Assembly: GCF_003248515.1 (NCBI RefSeq)
Contig: NZ_QFOB01000001.1
Coordinates: forward strand, 535,148-599,147
Direction of reading: 5' to 3'
Origin: Sphingomonas sp.
Lineage (GTDB): Bacteria; Pseudomonadota; Alphaproteobacteria; Sphingomonadales; Sphingomonadaceae
Length of the DNA: 64,000 nt
The position numbers were made by a program, and so were the translations under genes. Numbering within the stretch: position 1 is the stretch's first letter; every line of letters starts with the position of its first letter. Below are positions 44,879 to 53,527 of the stretch, piece by piece. The notes under the pieces were generated by a model. That model was not told the origin of the DNA. It did no database searches and saw only the letters and a program-made list of their open reading frames with translations.

Positions 44879-46294
44879 ATGAAGAAGCGGCTTTTGGGAA
44901 CGGTCGGGCTTTCGCTGCTCGCATGGCCATCCGGCGCGCAGACCCCGCCGCTGACGCCCGAGCAGCAGAGCTTCCGGGCGCTCTATCAGGAGATGGTGGA
45001 GACCGACACGTCGATCACCACCGGCAGCTGCACGGCGCTGGCGGACAAGATTGAGGGGCATCTGAAGGATGCCGGCTATGCGGCGGACCAGATTACGCGC
45101 TTCGCGGTGCCCGATCATCCCAAGGAAGGCGGGATCGTCGTCGTCTATCCTGGCACGTCGAAGACGCTGAAGCCGATGCTGCTGCTCGGCCATCTCGATG
45201 TGGTGGTGGCCAAGCGCGAGGACTGGACGCGCGATCCTTACAAGCTGATCGAGGAAAACGGCTATTTCTACGGCCGTGGCACCTCGGACATGAAGGCGAT
45301 GGATGCCGCCTGGGTCGATATGATGATCCGCTTCCGGAAGAGCGGGTACAAGCCAGGGCGCACGATCAAGATGGCGCTCACCTGCGGCGAGGAGACGACC
45401 GGGGCTTTCGACGGCGCCGAGTGGCTCGCGAAGAACCGGCCTGATCTGATCGCCGCCGAATTCGCGCTCAACGAAGGCGGTGGCGGGCGCACGGATGGTC
45501 ACGGCAAGGTCGTGCTGATGACGATGCATGTCGGCGAAAAGGCCGTGCAGAATTACCGGATCGAGACCACCAATCCCGGTGGCCACAGCTCCGTCCCCGT
45601 GCCGGACAATGCGATCTACGAACTGGCCGATGCGCTGAAGAAGGTCGCGACCTATGAATTCCCGGTCCAGCTTTCGGATACGACGCGCGCCTATTTCGCG
45701 CGCGTCGGCAAGTCGCAACCGGGCGAGATGGGCGCAGCGATGGTCGCGATCTCCAAGGATCCGGCCGACAAGGCAGCGCTCGCGATCCTCGACAGGGATC
45801 GTTCCTATCATTCGATGCTGCGCACGACCTGCGTGGCGACGTTGCTCGATGGCGGCCATGCCAACAATGCGCTGCCCCAGCGGGCGGGCGCCAATATCAA
45901 TTGCCGCATCTTCCCGGGCAACAGCGTGGAGGCGACGCAGGCCGCGCTCGTCCAGGCGATCGGCGATCCGAAGGTGACGGTCACGCTCGTCCCGCCGATC
46001 CGCCCGCCGGCGGTGCCGCCGCCGCTGGATCCCAGGATCTTCGGGCCGGCCGAGAAGCTGGTCGCGAAATATTATCCGGGCGTGCCTTTCGTTCCCGCCA
46101 TGTCGACGGGCGGCACGGACGGCATCTTCCTCGAGGGGATCGGCATTCCCGTTTATGGCCCGCCGGGCGGCTATGGCGATCCGGACGGCAATGGCGCCCA
46201 TGGGCTCAACGAGCGGCGATCGGTCGCCTCCGTCTATGGCGGTCGCGATTTCCTGACCGAGCTGGTGAAAACCTATGCGGACGGGCCGAAATAG
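44879..46294 (+). CDS. Exported M20-family metallopeptidase
   Basis: A 471-residue protein with a signal peptide (MKKRLLGTVGLSLLAWPSGA) and the M20 zinc-peptidase pattern: LLGHLDVVVAKREDW, GRGTSDMKAMDAAW, CGEETTGAFDGA and a dimerisation domain with NPGGHSSVP. Hydrolyses peptides or acyl amino acids in the periplasm. The 262 bp before it hold no further gene; I see no clear promoter there. Confidence 0.9.
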   Translation: MKKRLLGTVGLSLLAWPSGAQTPPLTPEQQSFRALYQEMVETDTSITTGSCTALADKIEGHLKDAGYAADQITRFAVPDHPKEGGIVVVYPGTSKTLKPMLLLGHLDVVVAKREDWTRDPYKLIEENGYFYGRGTSDMKAMDAAWVDMMIRFRKSGYKPGRTIKMALTCGEETTGAFDGAEWLAKNRPDLIAAEFALNEGGGGRTDGHGKVVLMTMHVGEKAVQNYRIETTNPGGHSSVPVPDNAIYELADALKKVATYEFPVQLSDTTRAYFARVGKSQPGEMGAAMVAISKDPADKAALAILDRDRSYHSMLRTTCVATLLDGGHANNALPQRAGANINCRIFPGNSVEATQAALVQAIGDPKVTVTLVPPIRPPAVPPPLDPRIFGPAEKLVAKYYPGVPFVPAMSTGGTDGIFLEGIGIPVYGPPGGYGDPDGNGAHGLNERRSVASVYGGRDFLTELVKTYADGPK

Positions 46295-46314
46295 AGGCTG
46301 AAGGCGGGCGATTG

Positions 46315-46345
46315 GGCGCGAGCGGGCGGGGGTTCCGCTCGCGCC
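46315..46345. terminator. Bidirectional terminator-like hairpin between the M20 peptidase and recF
   Basis: Perfect 11-bp stem (GGCGCGAGCGG with CCGCTCGCGCC) and a 9-nt loop between two convergent genes. No clear T tract on either side. Confidence 0.55.
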
Positions 46346-46352
46346 ACGCCGT

Positions 46353-47444
46353 TCATTGCGGCGGTTCGGGCGATGGATCGCCGAGTTCGATGATCGTGGC
46401 CGGCGTCGGCAATGGGCCGAACGCGACGAGATCTGTTCCCGTCATCCACACCTGGCCGCCGGCATCCGCCAGCCGCGCCAACAGGGCGGCGCGGCGAAGG
46501 GGATCGAGATGCGCCGCCACCTCGTCCATCAGCAGGATCGGCCGGGTGCGACGATCCTCCGCGACCAGATCGGCATGGGCCAGCACGATGCCGAGGAGCA
46601 ACGCCTTCTGTTCGCCGGTCGAGCAGAGCGCGGCGGGCTGCCCCTTGCCGAGATGGATGACCGCCAGATCGCTGCGATGCGGGCCGGCCAGCGTGCGGCC
46701 GGCGGCGGCATCGCGGCCGCGCCCCGCGCGCAATTCGGCGGCCAGCGCGGCCGCGCCCTCCTCCCCGGAGGGCTGCCATCCATCGAGCGAGAGGCCGGCC
46801 CGCGCGAATGGTCCTTCGGATTGCGCTTCCAGCCGCTCGGATAGTCGCTTCACGGTGCGCGTGCGGGCGGCAGCCATCGCGTTGCCATGCTCGGCCATGC
46901 CGGCCTCCAGCGCGGCGAGCCAGCCCGGATCGGCGCCATCGGGCTCCGCCAGCAGCTTGTTGCGGGCGCGCATCGCGGTTTCGTAGCGACTGGCATGGCT
47001 CGCATGGGCAGGCTCGCGCGCCAGCACCAGCCGGTCGAGGAAGCGCCGCCGCGCGCTCGCGCCCTCCAAGAAAATCCGGTCCATGGCGGGCGTCACCCAC
47101 AGGATGGCGAGATAGTCCCCCAGCGTCGCGGCGCTGCCGTTCGCGCCGTTAATCCGCACCTGCCGGCGCTCCGGTGCCGCCGCCAGCGTCGCCGTGCCGA
47201 GGTCGTGATCGTCCCCCGTGCGCGCGCTGATCGCGAAGCCGCCAGGCCCGTTGCTGCGCGCCATCTCCGAAAGCGTCGCGCCGCGCAGCCCGCGTCCGGG
47301 CGCCAGCAGCGAGACGGCTTCGAGGATGTTGGTCTTGCCCGATCCGTTGAGCCCGGTGAGCAGCACGAGGCCCGCGTCCGGCGTGAGAGTGAGCGCCGCG
47401 TGGTTGCGGAAATCGGTCAGCGTGAGGCGGGCGAGCGCGGTCAT
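46353..47444 (-). CDS. recF: DNA replication and repair protein RecF
   Basis: SMC-like ATPase that loads RecA at gaps. The 363-residue product starts LARLTLTDFRNHAALTL, has Walker A LTGLNGSGKTNILEAV (about residues 28-43) and the late signature LLMDEVAAHLDPLRR. Length is normal. It lies apart from dnaA and dnaN, its common partners. An earlier in-frame ATG adds 15 residues without family similarity. Confidence 0.93.
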   Translation of the reverse strand: MTALARLTLTDFRNHAALTLTPDAGLVLLTGLNGSGKTNILEAVSLLAPGRGLRGATLSEMARSNGPGGFAISARTGDDHDLGTATLAAAPERRQVRINGANGSAATLGDYLAILWVTPAMDRIFLEGASARRRFLDRLVLAREPAHASHASRYETAMRARNKLLAEPDGADPGWLAALEAGMAEHGNAMAAARTRTVKRLSERLEAQSEGPFARAGLSLDGWQPSGEEGAAALAAELRAGRGRDAAAGRTLAGPHRSDLAVIHLGKGQPAALCSTGEQKALLLGIVLAHADLVAEDRRTRPILLMDEVAAHLDPLRRAALLARLADAGGQVWMTGTDLVAFGPLPTPATIIELGDPSPEPPQ

Positions 47445-47532
47445 CGCGCTCGTCTTTCGCCGTCTTGCCGTACCCGCTTCAGCATCCATCGCCCGAATGT
47501 AAGATCATCCGGGCCAGCGATGGCGGCTCATG

Positions 47533-47555
47533 GATCCTGAAACAAGTTCAGGATC
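47533..47555. repeat. Palindromic element between galU and recF (REP-like)
   Basis: Nine-base perfect arms (GATCCTGAA with TTCAGGATC) around ACAAG. This resembles an intergenic repeat I recall as common in sphingomonad genomes. It follows galU in its reading direction, so it may also act as a terminator. Copy number cannot be judged from one window. Confidence 0.5.
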
Positions 47556-47570
47556 ACCGGAGAGATTGGA

Positions 47571-48443
47571 TCAAAGCGCCTTGAGCCACTCGCGCAGTGC
47601 CGGGCCGATATCGTCGCGCTCCAGCGCGAGCGCCACATTGGCCTGGATGAAGCCCAGTTTCTCGCCGCAATCGTGGCGCGTGCCGTCGAAGGTCTGGGCA
47701 TGGAAGGGCTGCCTGCCGATCAGTTCGGCCATCGCGTCGGTCAACTGGATCTCGCCGCCCGCGCCCTTCTTGCCCGCATCGAGGATGTCGAGCACCTCGG
47801 GCTGGAGGATGTAGCGGCCCACCACCGCCAGGTTGGACGGCGCCGTGCCCTGCTTGGGCTTTTCCACCATGCCCTTGATCTCGGTGACGGCGCCCTCGGC
47901 CGTGCCCGGCGCGATCACGCCATAACGATGCGTATGCTCGGCCGGCACGGCGACCACGGAAATGACGTTGCCGCCCTTCGCCTCATAGGTTTCGCGCATC
48001 TGCTTCAGGCAGGGATTGGCCGGATTCCACAGCAATTCGTCCGGCAGCAGGACGGCGAAGGGCTCGTCGCCGATCAGGCCCTTGGCGCACCACACGGCAT
48101 GGCCCAGGCCCGCCATCTCCTGCTGGCGCACGAAGGCGGCCTGGCCGGGCTTCAGCCGGGTGGGCTTCAGCAATTCGATGATCTCGGTCTTCTGCTTGGC
48201 GTGCAGGTCGCTTTCGATCTCGAAGGCGCGATCGAAATAATCCTCGATCGCATGCTTGGATCGGCCGGTGACGAAGATGAGCTGCTCGAAGCCTGCGGCC
48301 AGCGCCTCGTCCACCGCATATTGGATCAGCGGCCGATCGACGACGGGCAGCAGTTCCTTGGGAACGGCCTTGGTTGCGGGAAGGAAGCGCGTGCCGAATC
48401 CGGCGACTGGAAAAATGGCCTTACGGACGGGCTTCACGCTCAT
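47571..48443 (-). CDS. galU: UTP-glucose-1-phosphate uridylyltransferase
   Basis: Makes UDP-glucose for exopolysaccharide, lipid glycosylation and trehalose. The 290-residue product starts KAIFPVAGFGTRFLPATKA (nucleotide-binding GxGTRxLP), has KELLPVVDRPLIQYAVDEA and GHAVWCAKGLIGDEPFAVLLPDE split over typical positions. Its start overlaps the lysA stop by 4 bp. Upstream in-frame ATG adds 29 unrelated residues. Confidence 0.96.
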   Translation of the reverse strand: MSVKPVRKAIFPVAGFGTRFLPATKAVPKELLPVVDRPLIQYAVDEALAAGFEQLIFVTGRSKHAIEDYFDRAFEIESDLHAKQKTEIIELLKPTRLKPGQAAFVRQQEMAGLGHAVWCAKGLIGDEPFAVLLPDELLWNPANPCLKQMRETYEAKGGNVISVVAVPAEHTHRYGVIAPGTAEGAVTEIKGMVEKPKQGTAPSNLAVVGRYILQPEVLDILDAGKKGAGGEIQLTDAMAELIGRQPFHAQTFDGTRHDCGEKLGFIQANVALALERDDIGPALREWLKAL

Positions 48444-49729
48444 GCAACTGTCTCCTTCTCGAGCCACTCGGGCAGGGAATCGGCGGAAATCAGCGATTCG
48501 ATCGTCTGTCGGGCGCGTACTATCGCCCAATCATGACCGGAAACCATTACCTCTGGCGTTAACCCACGCGAATTGTAGGTGCTGGCCATGGTCGCGCCAT
48601 AGGCCCCGGCCGTGAGGAACACGACGAGATCGCCTGCCTTCACCTCGTCCATCTCGCGGCGCTTGGCGAACGTGTCGCCACTCTCGCAGATCGGGCCGAC
48701 GATCGTGGCGGTGAAGCGCTCTCCCGAAGGCGTCACCGCGCGAATTTCGTGCCAAGCATCATAGAGGCTGGGGCGGAGCAGATCGTTCATCGCCGCATCC
48801 ACGATCACGAAAGGCTGCGTCTCGCCCTGCTTCACGCGCACCACACGGGTCAGCAGCACACCGGCATTGCCCACGATCACGCGGCCCGGCTCGAAGAGCA
48901 GCCGCACGTTCCAGCCGGCCGTCACCTCGCGCACCATCGCGCCATAGACGGCGGGGCTGGGCGGCAATGGCTTGGCGGAATCATAAGGCACGCCCAGCCC
49001 ACCGCCGAGATCGGCGGTGGTGATATCGTGCCCGGCCGCGCGCAGTTCGCCGATCAGCGCGCCGATGCGGGTGAAGGCGGCGCGGCTGGGCGCCAGATCG
49101 GTCAGCTGGCTGCCGATATGCACCGCCACGCCCTGCACCTTCAGCCCCGGCAGTGTGGCGGCGCGCGCATAGGCGGCCATCACGCGGCTGATCGGAACGC
49201 CGAACTTGTCTTCCGAACCGCCCGTGGAAATCTTGGCGTGCGTGCCCGCATTCACATCCGGATTCACTCGGAAGGCGACGGGGGCCACGCGGCCCAGCGC
49301 CACCGCCACCTGCGACAGCATCTCCGCCTCGGGCTCGGATTCCAGATTGAACTGGAAGATCCCCTCGTGCAGCGCCTGCGCCATTTCCTCGGCGGTCTTG
49401 CCCACGCCGGAAAAGACGATCTTGTTCGCGGGCACGCCGGCGGCGCGCGCGCGCGCCAGCTCGCCGCCAGAAACCACGTCCGCGCCCAGCCCGGCTCTGG
49501 CCAGCGTCGCCAGCACCGCCTTGTTGGGATTGGCCTTCACCGCGAAGGCGATCAGCGGCCCTTCCGGCCCGCTCTCCACGCCATCCAGAGCGTCCCGGAA
49601 GACGCGCGCATGGCGCTCGATCGTCGCGGTCGAATAGACGTAGGTCGGCGTGCCGGCCACATCGGCGATCGCCGCCAGCGGCACATGTTCGGCATGCAGG
49701 CTGCCGTCGCGAAGTTCGAAATGGTCCAT
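48440..49729 (-). CDS. lysA: Diaminopimelate decarboxylase
   Basis: PLP enzyme converting meso-diaminopimelate to lysine. The 429-residue product has the PLP lysine in LIAFAVKANPNKAVL (about residue 60), SGGELARARAAG, HIGSQLTDLAP, the glycine-rich LGGGLGVPY and the C-terminal ICESGDTFAK. Length is normal. Directly follows a small lipoprotein gene, as in many proteobacteria. Confidence 0.96.
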   Translation of the reverse strand: MDHFELRDGSLHAEHVPLAAIADVAGTPTYVYSTATIERHARVFRDALDGVESGPEGPLIAFAVKANPNKAVLATLARAGLGADVVSGGELARARAAGVPANKIVFSGVGKTAEEMAQALHEGIFQFNLESEPEAEMLSQVAVALGRVAPVAFRVNPDVNAGTHAKISTGGSEDKFGVPISRVMAAYARAATLPGLKVQGVAVHIGSQLTDLAPSRAAFTRIGALIGELRAAGHDITTADLGGGLGVPYDSAKPLPPSPAVYGAMVREVTAGWNVRLLFEPGRVIVGNAGVLLTRVVRVKQGETQPFVIVDAAMNDLLRPSLYDAWHEIRAVTPSGERFTATIVGPICESGDTFAKRREMDEVKAGDLVVFLTAGAYGATMASTYNSRGLTPEVMVSGHDWAIVRARQTIESLISADSLPEWLEKETVA

Positions 49730-49731
49730 GG

Positions 49732-49971
49732 TCAGCGCGGCGGTAGGTCGAAATGGTCGTCGGGGCGGACCTGGCTCTTGTAGAGCAGATCATCGCTCCG
49801 GCCGGGGCGGAATTGCGTTGGCGAGGCGAGCAACTGGACGGCGTCGGGCTGGTTGGGCGATGTGGCGGGCTTCACCGGCAGGGCCTTGCCCGCGGCCGGC
49901 GCCAGCTTCTGCATCTTGCCGCATCCGGCCAGCGCGCCCGCCGCCAGAAGCAGGAGGAGCCCGCGCCTCAT
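49732..49971 (-). CDS. Small LptM-like lipoprotein
   Basis: A 79-residue protein with a lipoprotein signal (LLLLLAAGALAGCGKMQ). The small lipoprotein upstream of lysA is the usual LptM setting; E. coli LptM helps mature LptD. The sequence beyond the signal is proline-rich and little conserved, so the assignment rests on size and context. It overlaps the argH stop by 4 bp and lies 2 bp from lysA. Confidence 0.7.
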   Translation of the reverse strand: MRRGLLLLLAAGALAGCGKMQKLAPAAGKALPVKPATSPNQPDAVQLLASPTQFRPGRSDDLLYKSQVRPDDHFDLPPR

Positions 49972-51362
49972 GCGCTGATCCCCAGCGCGGCCTTCGCTTC
50001 CGCCACGCGCGCGCGCACCTGATCGGGCGCGGTGCCGCCGAAGCTCCTGCGCGCGGCGACGGAGGCATCGACCGTAAGGGCCGCGAATACCCGCTCATCG
50101 ATCCGCGCGTCGATCGCCTTCAGTGCGTCCAGCGAAAGGGCGGAGAGCGCCACGCCCTCCGTTTCCGCCAGCTTCACGGCGCGGCCGGTGATGTGGTGCG
50201 CCTCGCGGAAGGGAATGTCCGCCTGCCGCACCAGCCAGTCGGCCAGATCGGTGGCGGTCGAGAAGCCGGCTTCGGCCGCGCCACGCATCCGATCGGTGCG
50301 GAAGGTGGAGGTCTCCACCATGCCCGTCATCGCGGCGATCGAAAGCGCCAGCAGATCATGCGCCTCGAAGACGGGCGGCTTATCGTCCTGCATGTCCTTC
50401 GAATAAGCGAGCGGCAGGCCCTTCATCGTCATGGTCAGCGCCACCATGCAGCCCGCGATCCGGCCGCTATGGCCGCGCACCAGTTCGGCCGCGTCGGGGT
50501 TGCGCTTCTGCGGCATGATCGAGCTGCCGGTGGAATAGCTGTCCGGCAGCGAGACGAAGCCGTAGGGCTGGCTCGCCCAGATCACGAATTCCTCCGCCAG
50601 CCGCGACAGGTGCAGTGCGCATTGGGTGGCGGCCATAAGATAATCGAGCGCGAAATCGCGATCGGATACGCTGTCGAGCGAATTGCGCGTCGGCCCGTCG
50701 AAGCCCAGCGCGGCCGCCGTGGCGTGGCGATCGATCGGAAAGCCGGTGCCCGCCAGCGCCGCCGATCCCAGCGGACAGAGATTGGCGCGCGCGCGTGCAT
50801 CCGCGAAACGCGAACGATCCCGCCCGATCATCTCGTAATAGGCCATCAGATGGTGCCCGAGCGTGACCGGCTGGGCAACCTGGAGATGCGTGAAGCCCGG
50901 CATCACGCTGGCGGCATGCTCCTCCGCGCGCGCCACCAGCGCATGCTGGAGCGCCACGAGCCCCGCCTCCACCGCATCCACGCTGTCGCGCACCCACAGG
51001 CGAAAATCGGTGGCCACCTGATCGTTGCGGCTGCGCGCGGTGTGGAGGCGGCCGGCGGCGGCCCCGATCAGCTCGGCCAGCCGGCTCTCCACCGTCATGT
51101 GGATGTCTTCGCGGTCCAGATCCTCGGGAACGCCGCCCGTCTCATATTCGCCCGCGATCGTCGCAAGGCCGCCGTCGATCGTCGCCACGTCATCGGCCGA
51201 AACGATGCCGTTGGCGGCCAGCATGGCGGCATGTGCGCGGCTGCCGGCGATATCCTGCCGCCACAGACGCTTGTCGAATGGGATCGAGGCGTTGATTTCG
51301 CGCATGATGGCGCTAGGCCCGCCAGCGAACCGTCCTCCCCACATGGCGTTGGAGTCAGACAT
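49968..51362 (-). CDS. argH: Argininosuccinate lyase
   Basis: Last step of arginine synthesis (argininosuccinate to arginine and fumarate). The 464-residue product begins MSDSNAMWGGRFAGGPS, has SRNDQVATDFRLWVRD and the fumarase/aspartase signature TGSSIMPQKRNPDAAELV, the mobile catalytic loop. The chosen ATG shares two bases with the divergent TlpA-like start; the next possible start is MWGGRF five codons in. Confidence 0.94.
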   Translation of the reverse strand: MSDSNAMWGGRFAGGPSAIMREINASIPFDKRLWRQDIAGSRAHAAMLAANGIVSADDVATIDGGLATIAGEYETGGVPEDLDREDIHMTVESRLAELIGAAAGRLHTARSRNDQVATDFRLWVRDSVDAVEAGLVALQHALVARAEEHAASVMPGFTHLQVAQPVTLGHHLMAYYEMIGRDRSRFADARARANLCPLGSAALAGTGFPIDRHATAAALGFDGPTRNSLDSVSDRDFALDYLMAATQCALHLSRLAEEFVIWASQPYGFVSLPDSYSTGSSIMPQKRNPDAAELVRGHSGRIAGCMVALTMTMKGLPLAYSKDMQDDKPPVFEAHDLLALSIAAMTGMVETSTFRTDRMRGAAEAGFSTATDLADWLVRQADIPFREAHHITGRAVKLAETEGVALSALSLDALKAIDARIDERVFAALTVDASVAARRSFGGTAPDQVRARVAEAKAALGISA

Positions 51363-51939
51363 GCGGCGTATTGCCCTTCTTCCCGTGATGTTGGCTGTGG
51401 TCGCGACCGGCGGCTGCAATAGGCAAGAGCCCGCAGCGCCGCAAGCGACCGCGCCCGCCGAAGTCGCTCCGGCCGCCGCGCCGGAGCCTTCGGTCGCCGT
51501 GAACATGGATCACAAGGGCAAGTCCGCCCCCAAGGCTCCGTTCGAGGATCTGGCGGCCGACAATGCCGAAAAGACGATCGCGGATTTCAAGGGCAAGCCC
51601 GTGCTCGTGAATCTCTGGGCAACATGGTGCGTGCCCTGCGTGAAGGAATTGCCGACGCTGGCGAAGCTGGGAGCCGAGGCGCCGGGTGGGCTGCAAGTCG
51701 TCGCCGTCAGCCAGGATATGCAGGGTGCCAAGGTCGTGCTGCCCTTCCTCAAGGACAAGGGCATCGCGATCCATCCCTATCATGATCGCGACAATGCCCT
51801 GATGCTCGCGCTCGGCGAGGCGTCGTTGCCCGTCTCGATCCTGTTCGATGCGGAGGGGAAGGAGGTGTGGCGCATCTCCGGTGATCTCGACTGGTCCGGC
51901 GCCAAGGCGAAGGCGCTTCTGGCGCAGGCCGGCGCCTGA
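51361..51939 (+). CDS. TlpA-family disulfide reductase lipoprotein
   Basis: A 192-residue protein with a lipoprotein signal (LPVMLAVVATGGCNRQ), an alanine/proline-rich linker, and a thioredoxin-like domain with the redox CxxC in NLWATWCVPCVKELPTL. Envelope thiol reductase, for example for cytochrome c maturation or oxidative repair. The start codon overlaps the divergent argH start. Confidence 0.9.
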   Translation: MRRIALLPVMLAVVATGGCNRQEPAAPQATAPAEVAPAAAPEPSVAVNMDHKGKSAPKAPFEDLAADNAEKTIADFKGKPVLVNLWATWCVPCVKELPTLAKLGAEAPGGLQVVAVSQDMQGAKVVLPFLKDKGIAIHPYHDRDNALMLALGEASLPVSILFDAEGKEVWRISGDLDWSGAKAKALLAQAGA

Positions 51940-51987
51940 GCCGGCCGGGATCGAAGGTCCCCGCCTTAATGTCTGCGCTGCCATTGA

Positions 51988-52002
51988 GTTCTTGATATGT
52001 TC
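51988..52002 (+). promoter_or_regulatory. LexA (SOS) box upstream of the RNA ligase gene
   Basis: GTTC-TTGATAT-GTTC is an exact GTTC-N7-GTTC direct repeat, 41 bp before the GTG start. It lies in the 104-bp gap after the TlpA-like gene. Confidence 0.6.
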
Positions 52003-52043
52003 CATCTGTCCGGGCATGGTCCGGGCAGAGGAGCGCCAGAGTC

Positions 52044-52601
52044 GTGACAATCCACCAGACGGATTTCCCGCCGGGATCGCTGGTCAAACACCGTTATTTC
52101 GTCGCGCTCCGCCCTCCTGCGGAGGCGGTGCGGGCGATGGCGGGGATCCAGCGCGAGATCGCCGTCTCGGATCGGGTATCGCCCGATCGGCTGCACATGA
52201 CATTGTTCATCACCGACGATTTCGAGACGGAGCCGCGCGCGCTCGGCCCGGCGATGGCGGCGGCGCTGGATCGGGTACGTGCGGACGCATTCGATGTCGC
52301 GTTGAGCCGGATCGGCCATCGCGGCGGCAGCCTCGTCACGTCCCGCGCGCCCGCGCTGCGTCGTTTCCAGTCGGCCGTGGCCGGCGCGCTCACGCAGGCG
52401 GGAATCGTGCCGAGGGCGGGCTGGGCGTTCAATCCGCACGTCACCTTGGGCTATGATGCGCTCCCGGCCTTCGCCGGCCGCCCGATCGATCCGATCGCAT
52501 GGCGAGCACGGGATTTCGTGCTGATTCACAGCCTGCTGCGCCTGACGATGCACCGGACGCTGGGAACATGGGCGCTGATCGAGCAACCGCGCCTGCTGTA
52601 G
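52044..52601 (+). CDS. thpR: 2'-5' RNA ligase family protein (ThpR/LigT)
   Basis: A 185-residue 2H phosphoesterase with two HxTx motifs, LHMTLF (about residue 52) and NPHVTLGY (about 133), the catalytic pair. The family opens or joins 2'-5' RNA linkages and cyclic phosphates; the natural substrate in bacteria is unclear. GTG start. A LexA box upstream suggests damage control. Confidence 0.85.
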   Translation: MTIHQTDFPPGSLVKHRYFVALRPPAEAVRAMAGIQREIAVSDRVSPDRLHMTLFITDDFETEPRALGPAMAAALDRVRADAFDVALSRIGHRGGSLVTSRAPALRRFQSAVAGALTQAGIVPRAGWAFNPHVTLGYDALPAFAGRPIDPIAWRARDFVLIHSLLRLTMHRTLGTWALIEQPRLL

Positions 52602-52742
52602 AACGAGATGGTTTGAAGGGGCCGGTCTCAGGTCTCCTCCTTCTTAGGAAGGGGCGCAATGCGCGGAAGCGATCCGTCTGCCCACCGGCCTGATACGAGG
52701 ATAGCGTCCGTCTTTCAGGACTGAGCCGGCGGAGAGAAAGGC

Positions 52743-53480
52743 TTAGCCGCGCTTCCCCGCATCGAAACGCCCCAGCCCCTTGTCCGTCCCGCACAGCCGG
52801 TCCCACAGGCGGAAATAGAGGCCGTAATTGCAGCGATATTGTTCGTGGTGGCGCTGATGGTGGCTCGCGGTGATCAGCCAGCGGCCGGCCGGCCCTTCCA
52901 CCAGCGCGCGGGGAAACATCTCCCAGCCCATATGATTGGTCACGCCCATCACGGTCATGATCGTCAGCACGGCACCAAGTGCGCCCACGTGAATCGGCAC
53001 GAGGAAGGCGAGGGCGGGAATCACGATCGCCCCTGTCAGCGCTTCCCATGGGTGGAAGCTCATCGCCGCCCATGCCGTTGGCGGCCGGCTCGCATGATGC
53101 ACGGCGTGCATCAGACGGAAGGCACGCGGTGCGTGCATCGCCCGGTGCGTCCAGTAGAACCACGTATCGTGGGCCAGCAGATAGACGAGCACCGACGCCG
53201 GCAGCCACCAGAGCGGATAAGCATGCGCGTCCTCGTAGATCCGGGTCCAGCCGCGCGCTCGCCAGCCCCACGCGACCACGCCCGCGGGCGCGCCATAGAT
53301 GGCGGCGGATGCGAGGCTCCAGCCGATCTCGCGGAGGATCTGCTGGCGCTGGCCGGCGTAGAGACCCGGCTGGCGCAGCCGCGTCGCCCAGGCGAAGCCG
53401 GCGCTCGCGAGCAGATAGCGCACGCCCACGATCATGGTCATGGCCACAGCGGAGGCAAGGATGGCGGCGGAAATCTCCAC
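52743..53480 (-). CDS. Sterol-desaturase / fatty-acid-hydroxylase family protein, possible carotenoid hydroxylase
   Basis: A 245-residue membrane protein with several hydrophobic segments and the di-iron histidine boxes HDTWFYWTHRAMH, HAVHHAS and HHQRHH, the set of the fatty-acid-hydroxylase superfamily. It is divergent from crtY across 47 bp and distinct from the crtZ found about 9 kb away. In Sphingomonas a carotenoid 2,2'-hydroxylase (CrtG) completes nostoxanthin synthesis; this gene is a candidate by position. Confidence 0.75.
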   Translation of the reverse strand: MEISAAILASAVAMTMIVGVRYLLASAGFAWATRLRQPGLYAGQRQQILREIGWSLASAAIYGAPAGVVAWGWRARGWTRIYEDAHAYPLWWLPASVLVYLLAHDTWFYWTHRAMHAPRAFRLMHAVHHASRPPTAWAAMSFHPWEALTGAIVIPALAFLVPIHVGALGAVLTIMTVMGVTNHMGWEMFPRALVEGPAGRWLITASHHQRHHEQYRCNYGLYFRLWDRLCGTDKGLGRFDAGKRG

Positions 53481-53527
53481 CGGCCCGCTATAGGCGCGGG
53501 CGTGCGCGCTGGGTAGAAGCGCCGGCG

